From contig NC_084587.1 in the NCBI RefSeq assembly GCF_033807715.1, positions 27,717,017 to 27,781,016 of the forward strand: a stretch of DNA of 64,000 nt, in the 5' to 3' direction. A program made the position numbers and the translations under genes. Of this stretch, positions 1 through 9,664 are shown one piece after another (position 1 is the first letter of the stretch; each line of letters starts with the position of its first letter). This DNA comes from Cololabis saira. Lineage: Eukaryota; Chordata; Actinopteri; Beloniformes; Belonidae. A model generated the notes under the pieces. It was given only the letters and a program-made list of their open reading frames with translations, had not been told where the DNA came from and did not search any database.

Positions 1-284
1 TCTCTTCTCTACAAGAAACGTTGACTGACATCCTTCAGTCCTCAATAGAGCAACCGATGCTCAGGTACATAATTCAATCATAAAAGTTAGAAGAATAAAT
101 TCAATTTGGTTTTATTCATTTAGCATCTATTACAACACAAATAGTTTCTAGGTGCTTTTTAGAGACACAGAGCAGGACCGTGAAGCAAATATTATTACAT
201 ATTGGTAACATTATTGAATATTTTGTTAAGAAACAATGGTAAGAAAAATAAGAAAACTCCCCTTATGAGAGAAAAACCTTTAGG

Positions 285-791
285 TCAATCTGAATCAGAA
301 TTATGTTTATTTGCACAAGTCAGGTCAAACAAGACATGGAATTTGACTTGGTTATTTTCGCTCACTGTACAGTACAGTAAATAGGTAATAGACAAATGAC
401 AGCTCTTATTAACATATATACAATTTTTAAAAAGTAAAAGGTGCAGCAGTAAGAGGTAGATATGGTTATTGAGTCTGGAGGTTTTGGCGTACAGAGCTCT
501 GTAGCGCCGTCCAGAGGGGAGGAGTTCAAACAGACTGTGTCCTGGGTGTGAGGGGTCTGCAGAGATGCTACCTGCCCGTTTCCTGGTCCTGGACCGGTAC
601 AGGTCCTGGATAGATGGGAGGTTAGTCCCAGTTATCCTCTCTGCAGACCTGATTGTCCGTTGCAGTCTGTACCTGTCTAGTTTGGTGGCCGATCCGAACG
701 AGACAGTGATGGACGTGCAGAGAACAGACTGAATGATGGCAGTGTAGAAGGTGATCAGCAGCTGCTGTGGCAGGTTAAACTTCCTTAACAA
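285..791 (-). mobile_element. LINE fragment, reverse transcriptase C-terminal end (L2/CR1-type)
   Basis: The minus-strand reading frame encodes the far C-terminal end of a fish non-LTR retrotransposon ORF2. It shows the LRKFNLPQQLL start, a run like ITVSFGSATKLDRYRLQR, and SHPGHSLFELLPSGRRYR, all usual in L2/CR1-like teleost elements. No polymerase core is present, so this is a 5'-truncated dead copy. It lies in what should be a downstream intron of ptcd1. The family assignment is from memory of the motif pattern, not a search. Confidence 0.75.
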
Positions 792-1262
792 TGATAAGGA
801 AAAAAAACTCCCCTTTTAGAGGAAAGAGATCTTGAGCAAGACACGGTTCATAAGGGGGGACCCTACTGCTGAAGGCCAGCCAGGTACCAGAAGAGAAGAC
901 GGAGGGATACTTGATGGAGAGGACAAACAACAGAGAAAAGTATTAACCTTTGGTTAATTTAGATTCACCTCTCAGCCTAACATGCACATTTTTGGACTCT
1001 GGGAGGACAATGGCATACACAGTCCAAATGTCCATTTCAGTTTGCTTGTGTTGTTTAAAATCACTCTTTTTCTCTTGATGAAATTAATTTTCATAAAATT
1101 ATATTGATCCCTGAAAGGATATAATATTAAAGCAGGAGAAAGCCACTCATTTAGTTTTATATTTAGAGGCTTTATAGCTGTGGGCAGAAATGATCTCCTG
1201 TACCAGTGTCAGTAGCAGCGAATTTCTCTATCCATTTTCAATACCTGCTTCACCTGTAAGAT

Positions 1263-1900
1263 TCACTGTGTGCTGCTGGGGAGATCACTGTTTGATGCGG
1301 TAGTCAGTAACCCAGGAGAACCACAGAGGACTGTCCTCTCTGCAGTCCTGTTCCCTCCCCAAACCTCAGATGCTGAGTGCAACACTGGGTCATGCCACCT
1401 GCAGAGGTTTTCTGATGGCTCTGTGCTGGTGGGGTGTATCAGATATGAGCAGCCGTTAAGACTATAGGAGACTGGGGGCCAACTTTGTGGAGTCATCTGC
1501 TCTTCGACATCACCAAGATGGAGAGATGGTGTTCAATTTCAAGAAGTCAAGATCTCTGACTGAGGAGGCTTACGTTAATGAGAACTTAAAGTAATTCATT
1601 TGTACATCTTGACAACAGACTGGACTGGAAAGTCAACACAGATGTTGGATAGTAGAAGAGAGGAAGCTTAAATATTTCATTGTGTGCATCAGTATGCTGG
1701 AGATCTTTTACCAACTGTGATAGAGAAAATAACATATACTGTGCTGCTGGCATCTTTTACTTGAGCAGCATCAGTCCTACAGATGGCAGCAGAATCAATT
1801 AAGTAATTCATAGAGCTGAAAAAGTCATTTAAGAGAACCTGGAAATATTTGAATCAGTGACATACAGTTCATCCAAGACTCGTGACAACATCTGTACAGA
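1263..1900 (+). mobile_element. Degenerate LINE 3' fragment
   Basis: The plus strand carries scrambled pieces that resemble the palm-to-C-terminus part of an L2-type ORF2 (a LFPPQTSDAE-like stretch, then YEQPLRL and a region like the usual 'FNFKKSK' segment). Several stops and frameshifts interrupt it. I see no gene here. It sits inside the ptcd1 locus, downstream of the last visible exon. Confidence 0.4.
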
Positions 1901-1989
1901 CTGGTACCATCTAATACGGGAATATTGGACTAGACTGCTTTGTGTAATAATTTAGCAACTGATTAAAAGCTTATACACAATAGTCTTAC

Positions 1990-4194
1990 GTCATTGTAGA
2001 GTCTGAAGGCCTTTTTGAGTTGTCCAGCTCGACCGCAGCCCCCGATCAGGATTGAGTAGTTGAACTCCTCTGGCTGCAGCTTCTCTCCCTGCAGCATGTC
2101 TCTGCTGAAAAAATCCAGGGCCTCCTGCAGCTATTCAAGGAGAAAAACAAAAATAAAAGCTCACTTAAAAATACACGTATACACATCTACGTATACTTTG
2201 TTACATTTTCTGAGAAACATACTATACACGATCTCCGAAACAACTGTATGACAGATTCTATTATCATTTTGCTCACCATGGTTACACAAGAATCACATCA
2301 GAAAGGAGGTTCATACTCCCGAGGGTAAGAAACGGTTTGATTCAGAGAACGTTTTTTACAGAGCCATGGTTGGCTGGAACTGTATACCAGTTCAGATTTC
2401 TCATGCAGGTAGCAAAGATTGGTTTAAGTTTCAGTTGAAACAATATCTTTTAAAATGTAATGAATGATGATTTGACATTTAGAAGGAACAAAGTGAAGGT
2501 TGAATAGAATTATAGGTAGTGTACACCCTATCATAATAAAGGTGAAAAGTGGTCAAAGAATTCTAAGATAAGGTCATTTCAGGCAGGTATTGTTATGAAA
2601 GTGTTTTATTTGATTTCATTTCTCTGTATTTATGTCTGAGAATGATGGTGATTTAGTTCTCCTCTGTGTTGGTTGTGACTAAGGGAGTTGTGTCTATTAT
2701 TGTTTTGTTTGTCATGTATAATGTATGTCTGTTATGTACTAAGTGTTAATTTGTGTGTTGTGTGTATGTCGGACCCCAGGAAGAATAGCTAATGCTGTTG
2801 CTGATGCTAATGGGGATCCTAAATAAAACAAACAAACACCATACCTGACCTATTGTGTGGAAGTGTGGGGGAATAAGTATAAATCAATAATCCAACACAT
2901 CTACATTTTACAAAAAAAAAAAAAGCAATTAGAATTGTAAACTTGGCTGACTATCTTGCATCAACAAACCCACTTTTCATTCAAAACGATACACTTAAAT
3001 TGCAAGATATAATTAATCTGAACACCACTGTAATAATATATAAGGCTTATAACAATTTACATCCGGGCTGCATGCAGGAACTGTTCAAGCCAAGAGAGGG
3101 CAAACATGACCACAGGGAAACAGCAATGTTTGAGACAACAGCAATAAGAACAAATACAAAGGGCAGATGTATATCCGTTTTAGGAGTAAAACTGTGGAAC
3201 TCATTAGATAATGACTTTAAACTAGCAAACTCAATAAAAGCATACAAGATATTATTCAAAGCAAAGGTAATGGACACATATACAGAAGCACAATAAGCAA
3301 ACAAAGAAGAATGTACACATGCATGAGATGAAATGACAATCTAAATTGGATTTGTCGGCTTCTTTAAATTGGTTTTGTCGTTTTCTTTTCACTTCTTTTC
3401 ACTTTGTTTTCAGAGCTATCATTATTATAATTATCATTATTATTACTATTACTATTATTACAGTTATTTAAGCTATTATTATCATCATCATCATCATCAT
3501 CATCATTACTATTATTATTATTTTGTGTAGCCTCATGATAATTCATAATTCTTTTTGTATATTCTATTATGTTAAAAGGTGGGCAAGATAAGCTTTATGC
3601 TTCAAGCCCAGACCTTTTCGGTCAAAATAATCTCAATGTTGACCAGGGAAAAACCTGTGGATGTTTGCTTGTGATTGACCGAAATAAATATTAACTAACT
3701 AACACGAAGGTAAAAGTAAAAAAAAATGTGGAAAAGAGAAAAAAACCCTGATCAAGCAGACTGACCTTCTTCTCTCTGATGAGTTTCTTGCACTGCAGGA
3801 AGTACCAGTAGGGAGTGTTTCTCCTCCTGGTCCTCCTGACAGGTTTCCCCTGCTCTCCAGCCTGGTCTCCAGCCTGGTCCTCTCCCTCCACAGCCTGGTC
3901 CCGGTGCTGCAGGGCCAGCAGGTCCGGGCTGGTCTTCCTGAAGGACCTCCTGGAGGACATGTCAGCGGACAGGGAGCCGAACCTCTCCTGCTGGGAGACA
4001 GAGCTGGAGTCCAGCGGCTCCACGTCCCCCCTGGAGGCCGCGGACAGGGACACAAACCGGGCCGTGCATGGAGCCGGCGTGAGGACCCTGCAGGACCGGT
4101 GTGGGGTTGTTGCTGCCCCCGCTGCTGCGGAGCTCCACAGCCTGGCAGCAGATATACTGCTCCATTTCCTCAGGCACGAACAGGTTCTCAACAT
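1990..4194 (-). CDS. ptcd1: PTCD1, pentatricopeptide repeat domain protein 1 (5' part, partial)
   Basis: Two coding exons are visible on the minus strand: 4194-3766 (143 codons, ATG at 4194) and 2130-1990 (47 codons). They join in phase 0 through a GTCAGT donor and TAG acceptor, and the second ends at a GTAAGA donor. The start chosen gives an Arg/Ser/Ala-rich, acid-poor N-terminus ([13 protein letters not shown]...), typical of a mitochondrial presequence. The protein then reads [17 protein letters not shown] followed by LQEALDFF and [20 protein letters not shown], the first PPR unit as in vertebrate PTCD1. PTCD1 is a mitochondrial matrix RNA-binding protein involved in leucine tRNA and 16S rRNA metabolism. 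The remaining exons are not in 1-1989, so they lie beyond the window edge. An upstream in-frame ATG exists but gives a poorer presequence. Confidence 0.85.
2275..2838 (+). mobile_element. LINE 3' end ending in an AAAC-type tail
   Basis: A short coding remnant (like [16 protein letters not shown], matching the usual 'WNSLP..' end of fish LINE ORF2s) is followed by an AT/GT-rich 3' UTR. It stops at GGGGATCCTAAATAAAAC and an (AAAC)n tail. It lies in the intron between the two visible ptcd1 exons and is transcribed antisense to that gene. The family is uncertain. Confidence 0.5.
2839..3705 (+). mobile_element. LINE 3' fragment with 3' UTR
   Basis: This is the C-terminal coding part of a fish [17 protein letters not shown], a LQDIINLNT segment, then [14 protein letters not shown] and an [12 protein letters not shown] end. 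After it come a low-complexity ATT/ATC stretch and a 3' UTR with the 'cttttcggtc' segment, ending in AATAAATATTAACTAAC. It is truncated at its 5' end and directly abuts the preceding LINE tail. The same family recurs on the minus strand at 41350-42940. Confidence 0.65.
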
Positions 4195-5200
4195 ACTTAA
4201 CACTCTTACGTTAGTGCAAATCAAGTAAACATGTCTAATTACTTACGATACAATAAACTACAATGTTTATCCAACATAAGTGTGTGTTTTCTAGGAAGCT
4301 GTACTTTAGCTTGAACCCATAGGGAACCACGATGCTTTCATGACACGATCTAGACCCGATTAATACATATTAGAGCATCATAAGAAATAGCACCATTTTG
4401 AAACTTTTGGTAATTAAAGAAAATCTCTTGGACCGTTTTTAGAATTAAAAAAAAATCCCAATTCATCACGTGTCACATAAATTATTAGAAAAGCTTATTC
4501 TACTCATTTTGTTAGGCAGAAACCTGATCGACTACATCGTGGATAGATTATTCTGCCTTTGGCGTTGACACCTTCACACTGCTGCCTCCTCTTGGTCAGT
4601 GTGTCCTTTTATTATTTCTTTTTAGTGGCAGAAGAATTCTTCTGACAGCATCAAATGTTTACATCAATGCTTATAACCATTCTATGCAATTAGTAACTTA
4701 ACCACATTTAATGAACTACTATACTTAATTTCTTGTTTTTTGCTGAATTATGAATGCAGTTGAAATATTTCTTCATTCAATTGTATTATAGTTACATTTC
4801 TTTTTTCTTTTTTTTTTTAAATTAGGGAGAATAAAAAGGGGTGAGCTCATTGTGATTAATTGACAGGAAGTTGGCCATGCCATTAAAAAGAAAAGCAAGT
4901 GGGTTGGACCATATCTCTTCTGAGTATTTACAATATGCCAGTCTGGGGACTGTCATCTTCTTTGCACTGTATCTCACTGGTTTTATGATGTACAGATATA
5001 ACCATAGACATAAAGATTATGTTTTTATTATGTCTATTAATAAATAAAACAATATAAAATAATAAATAATAAATAAATAACATTTTTAATAATAATAAAT
5101 AAATATTTTAATAAATAAAATATTTTAAATAAATAATAAAATAATAAAAAAGTATTATTTATTATGTCTTTATTATGTCTATGGATATAACAGAATCCCA
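4195..5200. other. Intergenic: ptcd1 5' region and AT-rich filler
   Basis: The first 150 bases hold the ptcd1 5' UTR and promoter side; no TATA box was recognised. The rest is AT-rich non-coding sequence. Positions 5038-5160 are a run of ATAAATAAT-type low complexity. I see no other gene. Confidence 0.6.
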
Positions 5201-5221
5201 TGATGGATCTGCCCGTCCGCG

Positions 5222-5316
5222 TGACGTCATCACGTACATCAAAGAGATCGTTTTTTCATGTTGGGCGGGGCCTCTGACGTAATTAGTTCTGCGCTCACCA
5301 AGGTTACCATGACAAC
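5222..5316 (+). promoter_or_regulatory. CRE and RFX X-box-like sites upstream of the coiled-coil gene
   Basis: A perfect CREB/ATF site TGACGTCA sits at 5222-5229. GTTACCATGACAAC at 5303-5316 fits the RFX X-box pattern of two inverted half-sites with a 2 bp AT spacer. They lie about 300-400 bp upstream of the ATG at 5615, just before the duplicated leader. X-boxes mark many ciliary genes and CREs many spermatid genes; that this gene is so regulated is inference. Confidence 0.5.
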
Positions 5317-5348
5317 GTTCTCACAACATTCCATTGCATAGTGGATTG

Positions 5349-5600
5349 AACCTTCAAGACGCTACCTGTTGCAAGACTCTCTGGTGAAAACCACGTCTAA
5401 CGACTCGGAACACACTTAGAAAACGCTTCAGAACTTCAAACTTACATTTACTGACACATTTCAAACCGTATATATCTTGAATCCTTCAAGACACGACCTG
5501 TTGCAAGACTCTCTGGTGGAAACCACGTCTAACGACTCGGAACACACTTAGAAAACGCTTCAGAACTTCACACTTACATTTACTGACACATTCCCTACCG
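5349..5600 (+). repeat. Tandem duplication, about 132 bp unit, in the leader of the coiled-coil gene
   Basis: Two direct copies start with CCTTCAAGAC at 5351 and CCTTCAAGAC at 5483. Both contain the same blocks: CTGTTGCAAGACTCTCTGGT, CGTCTAACGACTCGGAACAC and TTACATTTACTGACACATT. Only a few substitutions separate them, so the duplication is fairly recent. It ends 15 bp before the likely start codon and probably lies in the 5' UTR or core promoter. Confidence 0.9.
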
Positions 5601-5614
5601 TGTTGATCGCAGAA

Positions 5615-6979
5615 ATGCCTTTTAACGGACGTCCAAGACCCAGACAGGGATTTGTGAGCTCTCCCTGGGATGGAGCTCAGTCCCAGGTCTCAGAAGAACT
5701 CCACCAACTCCAAAGGGGGTTAAAAGAGTGCAAAAGAGACCATGATTTCCTGACCAAATACAGGAACAAACTGGAGTGTGAACTTGTTGGTAGCAAAGAG
5801 GAAATAGAAAGTATCTTGTCGATCAACCAGAAAATGTACTCAAACACAGTTGACCTGAGAGAGCAACTCCAGCAGCTGCAGGAGGAAAATAAAGCCCTCC
5901 ACGAGGAAAACAAAAATCTGGAAGAGTACAACATGGAGATCAGTCTCCAGCAGAAGCAAGAACAGGAAAAATCCTGGGTCCGGGTGGAGGAGGCTCTGGC
6001 AGAACTGACAAGTAAAAGGCAAGGGTTCGAGGAAAGAGGGGTCGAGGTTGAAAAGGAGAAAATGAACCTGGAAGAGCTCAAAAGACAGACTGAAGAAATA
6101 AAACTAGAATACGAGAAGGAAAAAATGGATCTGAAAGAGCAGAAGGAAAGCTTGCAAAGAGAAGAAAAGATAGTGATGGAGGGCAAGAAAAAACAGGAGA
6201 TGGAGATGGAAGTGTTGCAAGCAGCAAAGCTTGATCTGGAGGAGAAGAGGTCAGACCTGCAACTGTTGCAGTGCAACATTGATGTGGAGAAAGCTGAGAT
6301 GAAGCAAATGAAGGAACATGCTGTAAACTTGCAGAATGAGAAGAACAAGTTGCAGGGAGAGATCACGATTTTAATGGAGAAAAAGAAAGAAATGGAAACG
6401 GGTCAGAAGGACCTGGAAATGGAAAAGACACAAATGTGTGATACCGAACTAAAAACAGACAAAGACTGTGCAGAACTCAAGAGAGAGGTGGAAAGTGTGG
6501 AGGAAAAGGAAGATGAAGCAGCACAGGAGAAAGAATTGAAAGAGGAGGATGAGAAACTGCAGCTGGAGACACAATTAGAAGACAAAGAGAGAATCCTGGA
6601 GGAGGAGGAGGAGGAGGAGGAGGAGGAAGATGATGATGAGGAAGATGATGATGCTGAGGAGGAAGACGAGGAGGAGGAGGAGGAGGAGGAAGATGATGAT
6701 GAGGAGGAGGAGGAGGAGGAGGAAGAGCAGGAGAAGATTGTTAAAAAGGAGAAAAAGAAGAGATGTTTCTTAAAGATCTTCAAGAAACAAAGAGATGAGG
6801 AAAGAAGAGATGAACAAGTACAGAAAAAATGGAATGACATCAAAGAAAAAGACGAAGAGCATCCTAAAGAAATGGAAAGGGGAGAGGACAAAAAGAAGGA
6901 AAAGGTGGTGAAGAAGAAAAGTTGGTTCAGCCGTATTTTCAAAAAGTCCAGCGGAGAGAAGGCTGCTGGGAACCAGTAG
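5615..6979 (+). CDS. Intronless acidic coiled-coil protein, 454 aa
   Basis: An open single-exon frame starts at the ATG at 5615 (agaaATGCC) and ends at TAG. The first 45 residues are Pro/Gly-rich. Residues about 30-330 form an almost unbroken heptad-rich coiled coil (LREQLQQLQEENKALHEE, LELKRQTEEIKLEYEKEK-like runs). Residues about 333-378 are a nearly pure Glu/Asp block. The C-terminus has two similar basic-aromatic motifs, KKKRCFLKIFKK and KKKSWFSRIFKK, 60-70 residues apart, each a plausible membrane- or calmodulin-binding amphipathic patch. I do not recognise a named family; golgin/trichohyalin-like similarity would be compositional. No intron may mean a retrogene, but no poly(A) tract or matching parent gene is visible. 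Upstream CRE/X-box-like sites hint at ciliary or male germline expression. The low-complexity region makes frame artefacts possible. Confidence 0.7.
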   Translation: MPFNGRPRPRQGFVSSPWDGAQSQVSEELHQLQRGLKECKRDHDFLTKYRNKLECELVGSKEEIESILSINQKMYSNTVDLREQLQQLQEENKALHEENKNLEEYNMEISLQQKQEQEKSWVRVEEALAELTSKRQGFEERGVEVEKEKMNLEELKRQTEEIKLEYEKEKMDLKEQKESLQREEKIVMEGKKKQEMEMEVLQAAKLDLEEKRSDLQLLQCNIDVEKAEMKQMKEHAVNLQNEKNKLQGEITILMEKKKEMETGQKDLEMEKTQMCDTELKTDKDCAELKREVESVEEKEDEAAQEKELKEEDEKLQLETQLEDKERILEEEEEEEEEEDDDEEDDDAEEEDEEEEEEEEDDDEEEEEEEEEQEKIVKKEKKKRCFLKIFKKQRDEERRDEQVQKKWNDIKEKDEEHPKEMERGEDKKKEKVVKKKSWFSRIFKKSSGEKAAGNQ

Positions 6980-7065
6980 CTCAGCGACTTCACCTCCTCT
7001 CCTCCTCCTCTCCAAATTCTTCTCCCCAACATCTCTTCTCTTCCCGTCTTCATCCTCTCATTTCC

Positions 7066-7140
7066 AGATGGCTTTATTGCAGGAGGACAATAAAGCCCTC
7101 CAAGAGAAAAACAAGTCGACAGACAGGAAACGGAGCAGCT
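7066..7140 (+). repeat. Fragment resembling an internal segment of the coiled-coil gene
   Basis: About 90 bp after the stop codon, GAGGACAATAAAGCCCTCCA echoes GAGGAAAATAAAGCCCTCCA at 5881-5900 in the coding region. It encodes a LLQEDNKALQEKNKS-like stretch against LQQLQEENKALHEENKN in the gene. It may be a partial duplicate or a lost C-terminal repeat, and it also supplies an AATAAA poly(A) signal for the gene above. Confidence 0.6.
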
Positions 7141-7225
7141 GAACTTCACCTTCAGAGGCTCTTCTGATGCTCGTCGTCGCATTTGGTGACGAAGCTTCAG
7201 CAGCAAGAAGCAAGAAAAAGCACAA

Positions 7226-8103
7226 TTAAAGCTGCAAGCAGCGATGAATGGGCCCTCGCACTCATGGCCACCGCCCCCCATTAGCATATCAGAAATTACA
7301 CCACCCACGACTTCCTATGTCAAACCATTCAAAAGTTATAGCAGAAAATAGGGACAACCAATCAGAAGAAGGGGAGGGGCTAATTTTCACCAATTATGGT
7401 CAAGGACTCAATACCGAGTCCGATGACACCACCCACGACTCTTTATGTCAAACCATTCAAAAGTTATGGCAGAGAAAAGTATTCTAGGGGGCGCTGTTGA
7501 GCCGTTAGGCCACGCCCATTAATGCAAACCATGAAATATCAAATTTATCGCCAGGCCTGGCTTGCATGCAAAATTTGGTGACTTTGGGGAACTATCAAAT
7601 ATGGACCAATCAGATGAAGGGAGGGCATGCTTTATGGCGTCTAGCGTCGCCACGGTAACACTTTTGAAAGACAAAAGTAATGCGTGTAGTCGCAGGATGG
7701 AGACGCATATTTTGATGTATAACACACCTGGGTGCACGTTACGGTTCGGGCCGTATTAACTGCCGAAGGAATAAATTGCGCCAAAATTAGACGATTAATT
7801 AAAAATGTTCAAAATGGTCGACTTCTTGTTCGGTTTCGGCCATGGCGCCAAGAGACTTTTCTTTAAGTTGCGACATGATACAGGTGTGTACCGATTTTCG
7901 TTCATGTACGTCAAACCGTGTTGGGGGGCTTGAAGCACAAAGTTTTCTAGTGGCCGCTGTTGAGCCATTTTGCCACTCCCATTAATGCAAACCATTAAAT
8001 ATCAAATTTTTCGCCAGGCCTGGCTTGCATGCAAAATTTGGTGACTTTTTGGGCACGTTTAGGGGGGCAAAAAGGCCGTCCTTTCGTCAGAAGAATAAAG
8101 AAA

Positions 8104-8183
<80 letters not shown>

Positions 8184-8240
8184 AAAAATTCCTACAGATA
8201 CAATAGGGCCTTCGCACTGTAAGTGCTCGGGCCCTAACAA
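7226..8240 (+). mobile_element. Dispersed teleost repeat of the GCTGCAAGCAGC...GGGCCC type
   Basis: It begins TTAAAGCTGCAAGCAGCGAT and ends GTGCTCGGGCCCTAAC, a pair of ends I associate with an abundant non-autonomous fish element. Inside, the block ATCAAATTTTTCGCCAGGCC...TGCATGCAAAATTTGGTGACTTT occurs twice (about 7537-7585 and 8000-8050). ACCACCCACGACT also recurs (7300 and 7429). No transposase is encoded. The class is uncertain. Confidence 0.6.
8098..8186 (+). repeat. (GAAA)n microsatellite
   Basis: About 20 uninterrupted GAAA units lie inside the dispersed repeat just described. The long Lys/Arg/Glu or Phe/Leu/Ser reading frames across it are artefacts. Confidence 0.97.
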
Positions 8241-8580
8241 GTGCAAAGAGCAACAGCAGAGATACGTCCGGATGCTCTTCGCGGACTACAGTTCTGCATT
8301 TAACACAATAATCCCAGACATCCTCATCACAAAACTGACCACCATCGGCCTGCCCCCTCTCACATGTGCCTGGATTAAAAACTTTCTCACCAACCGACCC
8401 CAGACTGTGAGACTCGGCCCCCACCGGTCCTCCACCCGCATGCTGAGCACCGGCTCTCCACAGGGCTGTAGGCTGAGCCCCCTCCTGTACAGCCTGTACA
8501 CCAATGACTGCAGTCCGACCCATAACAACAACCTGATCCACTGGGCGGTGCCCCTCACCCTTCTTCTCCATTTCCATTTT
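8241..8580 (+). mobile_element. LINE fragment, reverse transcriptase palm part (L2-type)
   Basis: The plus frame reads [17 protein letters not shown], then [31 protein letters not shown] and [21 protein letters not shown]. This is the part of an L2-like reverse transcriptase just before the catalytic Asp pair, which itself is missing. The fragment is fused to the end of the preceding repeat and truncated on both sides. Confidence 0.85.
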
Positions 8581-8701
8581 TATGTATTATAAGTACCTCA
8601 TAGCTATCATTTTTGTCCATCGTTCCTGTAGTTTCTTGTGCTGGCCCCCTTTTTTCTCTTTTGTGCATGTTTGCAGGCCGGAGCTTCAGGAGCTGCGTGC
8701 T

Positions 8702-8927
8702 GGCCTGCGGTCCCCCCCTCTGGTCATCCCGCTGCTGCTTCCACCTGCCTGCCCCCCCCTCTGGTCATCCCGCTGCTGCTTCCACCTGCCTGCCCCCCCC
8801 TCTGGTCATCCCGCTGCTGCTTCCACCTGCCTGCCCCCCCCTCTGGTCATCCCGCTGCTGCTTCCACCTGCCTGCCCCCCACCTCTGGTCATCCCGCTGC
8901 TGCTTCCACCTGCCTGCTGTGTGCTGC
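8702..8927 (+). repeat. Minisatellite, about 41 bp unit, five copies
   Basis: The unit CCCCTCTGGTCATCCCGCTG + CTGCTTCCACCTGCCTGCCC is repeated five times with almost no divergence, apart from a small insertion before the last copy. It lies between two LINE-derived segments. The high identity suggests recent expansion and likely length polymorphism. Confidence 0.95.
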
Positions 8928-8929
8928 TG

Positions 8930-9230
8930 ACGTCCCCGACTCCCCCAGTCTGGCCTTCGGCAGGAGGGTCTCCCCTTATGAGCCTGGTCCTGCTCAAGGT
9001 TTCTTCCCTCCTAAAGGGGAGTTTTTCCTTGCCACTGTTTGGCTTAAGGTTTTTTCCCACTATGGGAGTTTTTACCTGCCATTGTTTATGTAATAATTGC
9101 TCGGGGGTTTATGTTCATGTTCTTGTCTCTGGAAAGATCCTAGAGACAACTTTTGTTGTATTAGACGCTATACAGATAAAATTGAATTGAATTGAATTGA
9201 ATTGAATTGAGTTGAATTGAATTGAATACC
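8930..9230 (+). mobile_element. Retroelement 3' end with an (ATTGA)n tail
   Basis: The sequence GGTTTCTTCCCTCCTAAAGG, then GAGTTTTTCCTTGCCACTG, then ACAACTTTTGTTGTATTAGAC and a (TTGAA)n tail at 9181-9227 is the familiar 3' end of a very abundant teleost non-LTR element. It is non-coding. Which clade owns this tail I cannot say with certainty. Confidence 0.7.
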
Positions 9231-9231
9231 G

Positions 9232-9664
9232 CTCATCCATGGAGAGCCTGCTGACGTACTGTATTACAGTCTGTAAATTAAGATATCAAGTGTTAAAGTA
9301 TGAAATTCTTTGTTTTGTTGTTTTGTTTTCTTATCATATCTTGAATTGTTATTTTTTACATGTACAAAATAAATCAAATCGAATTTTAAAAAATCGAATA
9401 CTTTTTCCCGGCCTATCTGTGCAATATTCCACCACATGTGTAGTAATATGTTATTATCTGTAGATAGGATCTCAGGTCTTGATTTGACTATTTAAAAATG
9501 CACCTTAGCCTTTTTATATTATTTATATTTCTTGTATCTGTTTGCGCTGTCTTGCACTGGAAAGGTGATGTTGCTTTTAATCTCACTGTAGCCATGTATA
9601 ATGGCAATAAAGTATTCTATTCTATTCTATTCTATTCTATTCTATTCTATTCTATTCTATTCTA
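9232..9664 (+). mobile_element. L2-type LINE 3' end with a (TTCTA)n tail
   Basis: The start keeps a coding scrap, MESLLTYCITV. The end reads TGGCAATAAAG followed by about twelve ATTCT units (9613-9664), the usual L2-type tail. An internal piece (9280-9480) is unrelated AT-rich DNA, so the copy is rearranged. Confidence 0.65.

Noticed and set aside
2060..2251. Plus-strand frame over the second ptcd1 exon
   Set aside because: Antisense of the PPR-coding exon 2130-1990 and adjoining intron.
3364..3546. Asn/Asp-rich small protein on the minus strand
   Set aside because: Produced by ATT/ATC low-complexity sequence in a LINE 3' UTR.
6403..7308. Long minus-strand Ser/Cys-rich frame
   Set aside because: It is the antisense shadow of the Glu/Asp-rich coding block of the coiled-coil gene; poly-Ser arises from GAG/GAT repeats.
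8702..8927. Regular repeats that might suggest a CRISPR array
   Set aside because: Units are directly adjacent with no unique spacers, and the setting is a vertebrate genome; it is a minisatellite.
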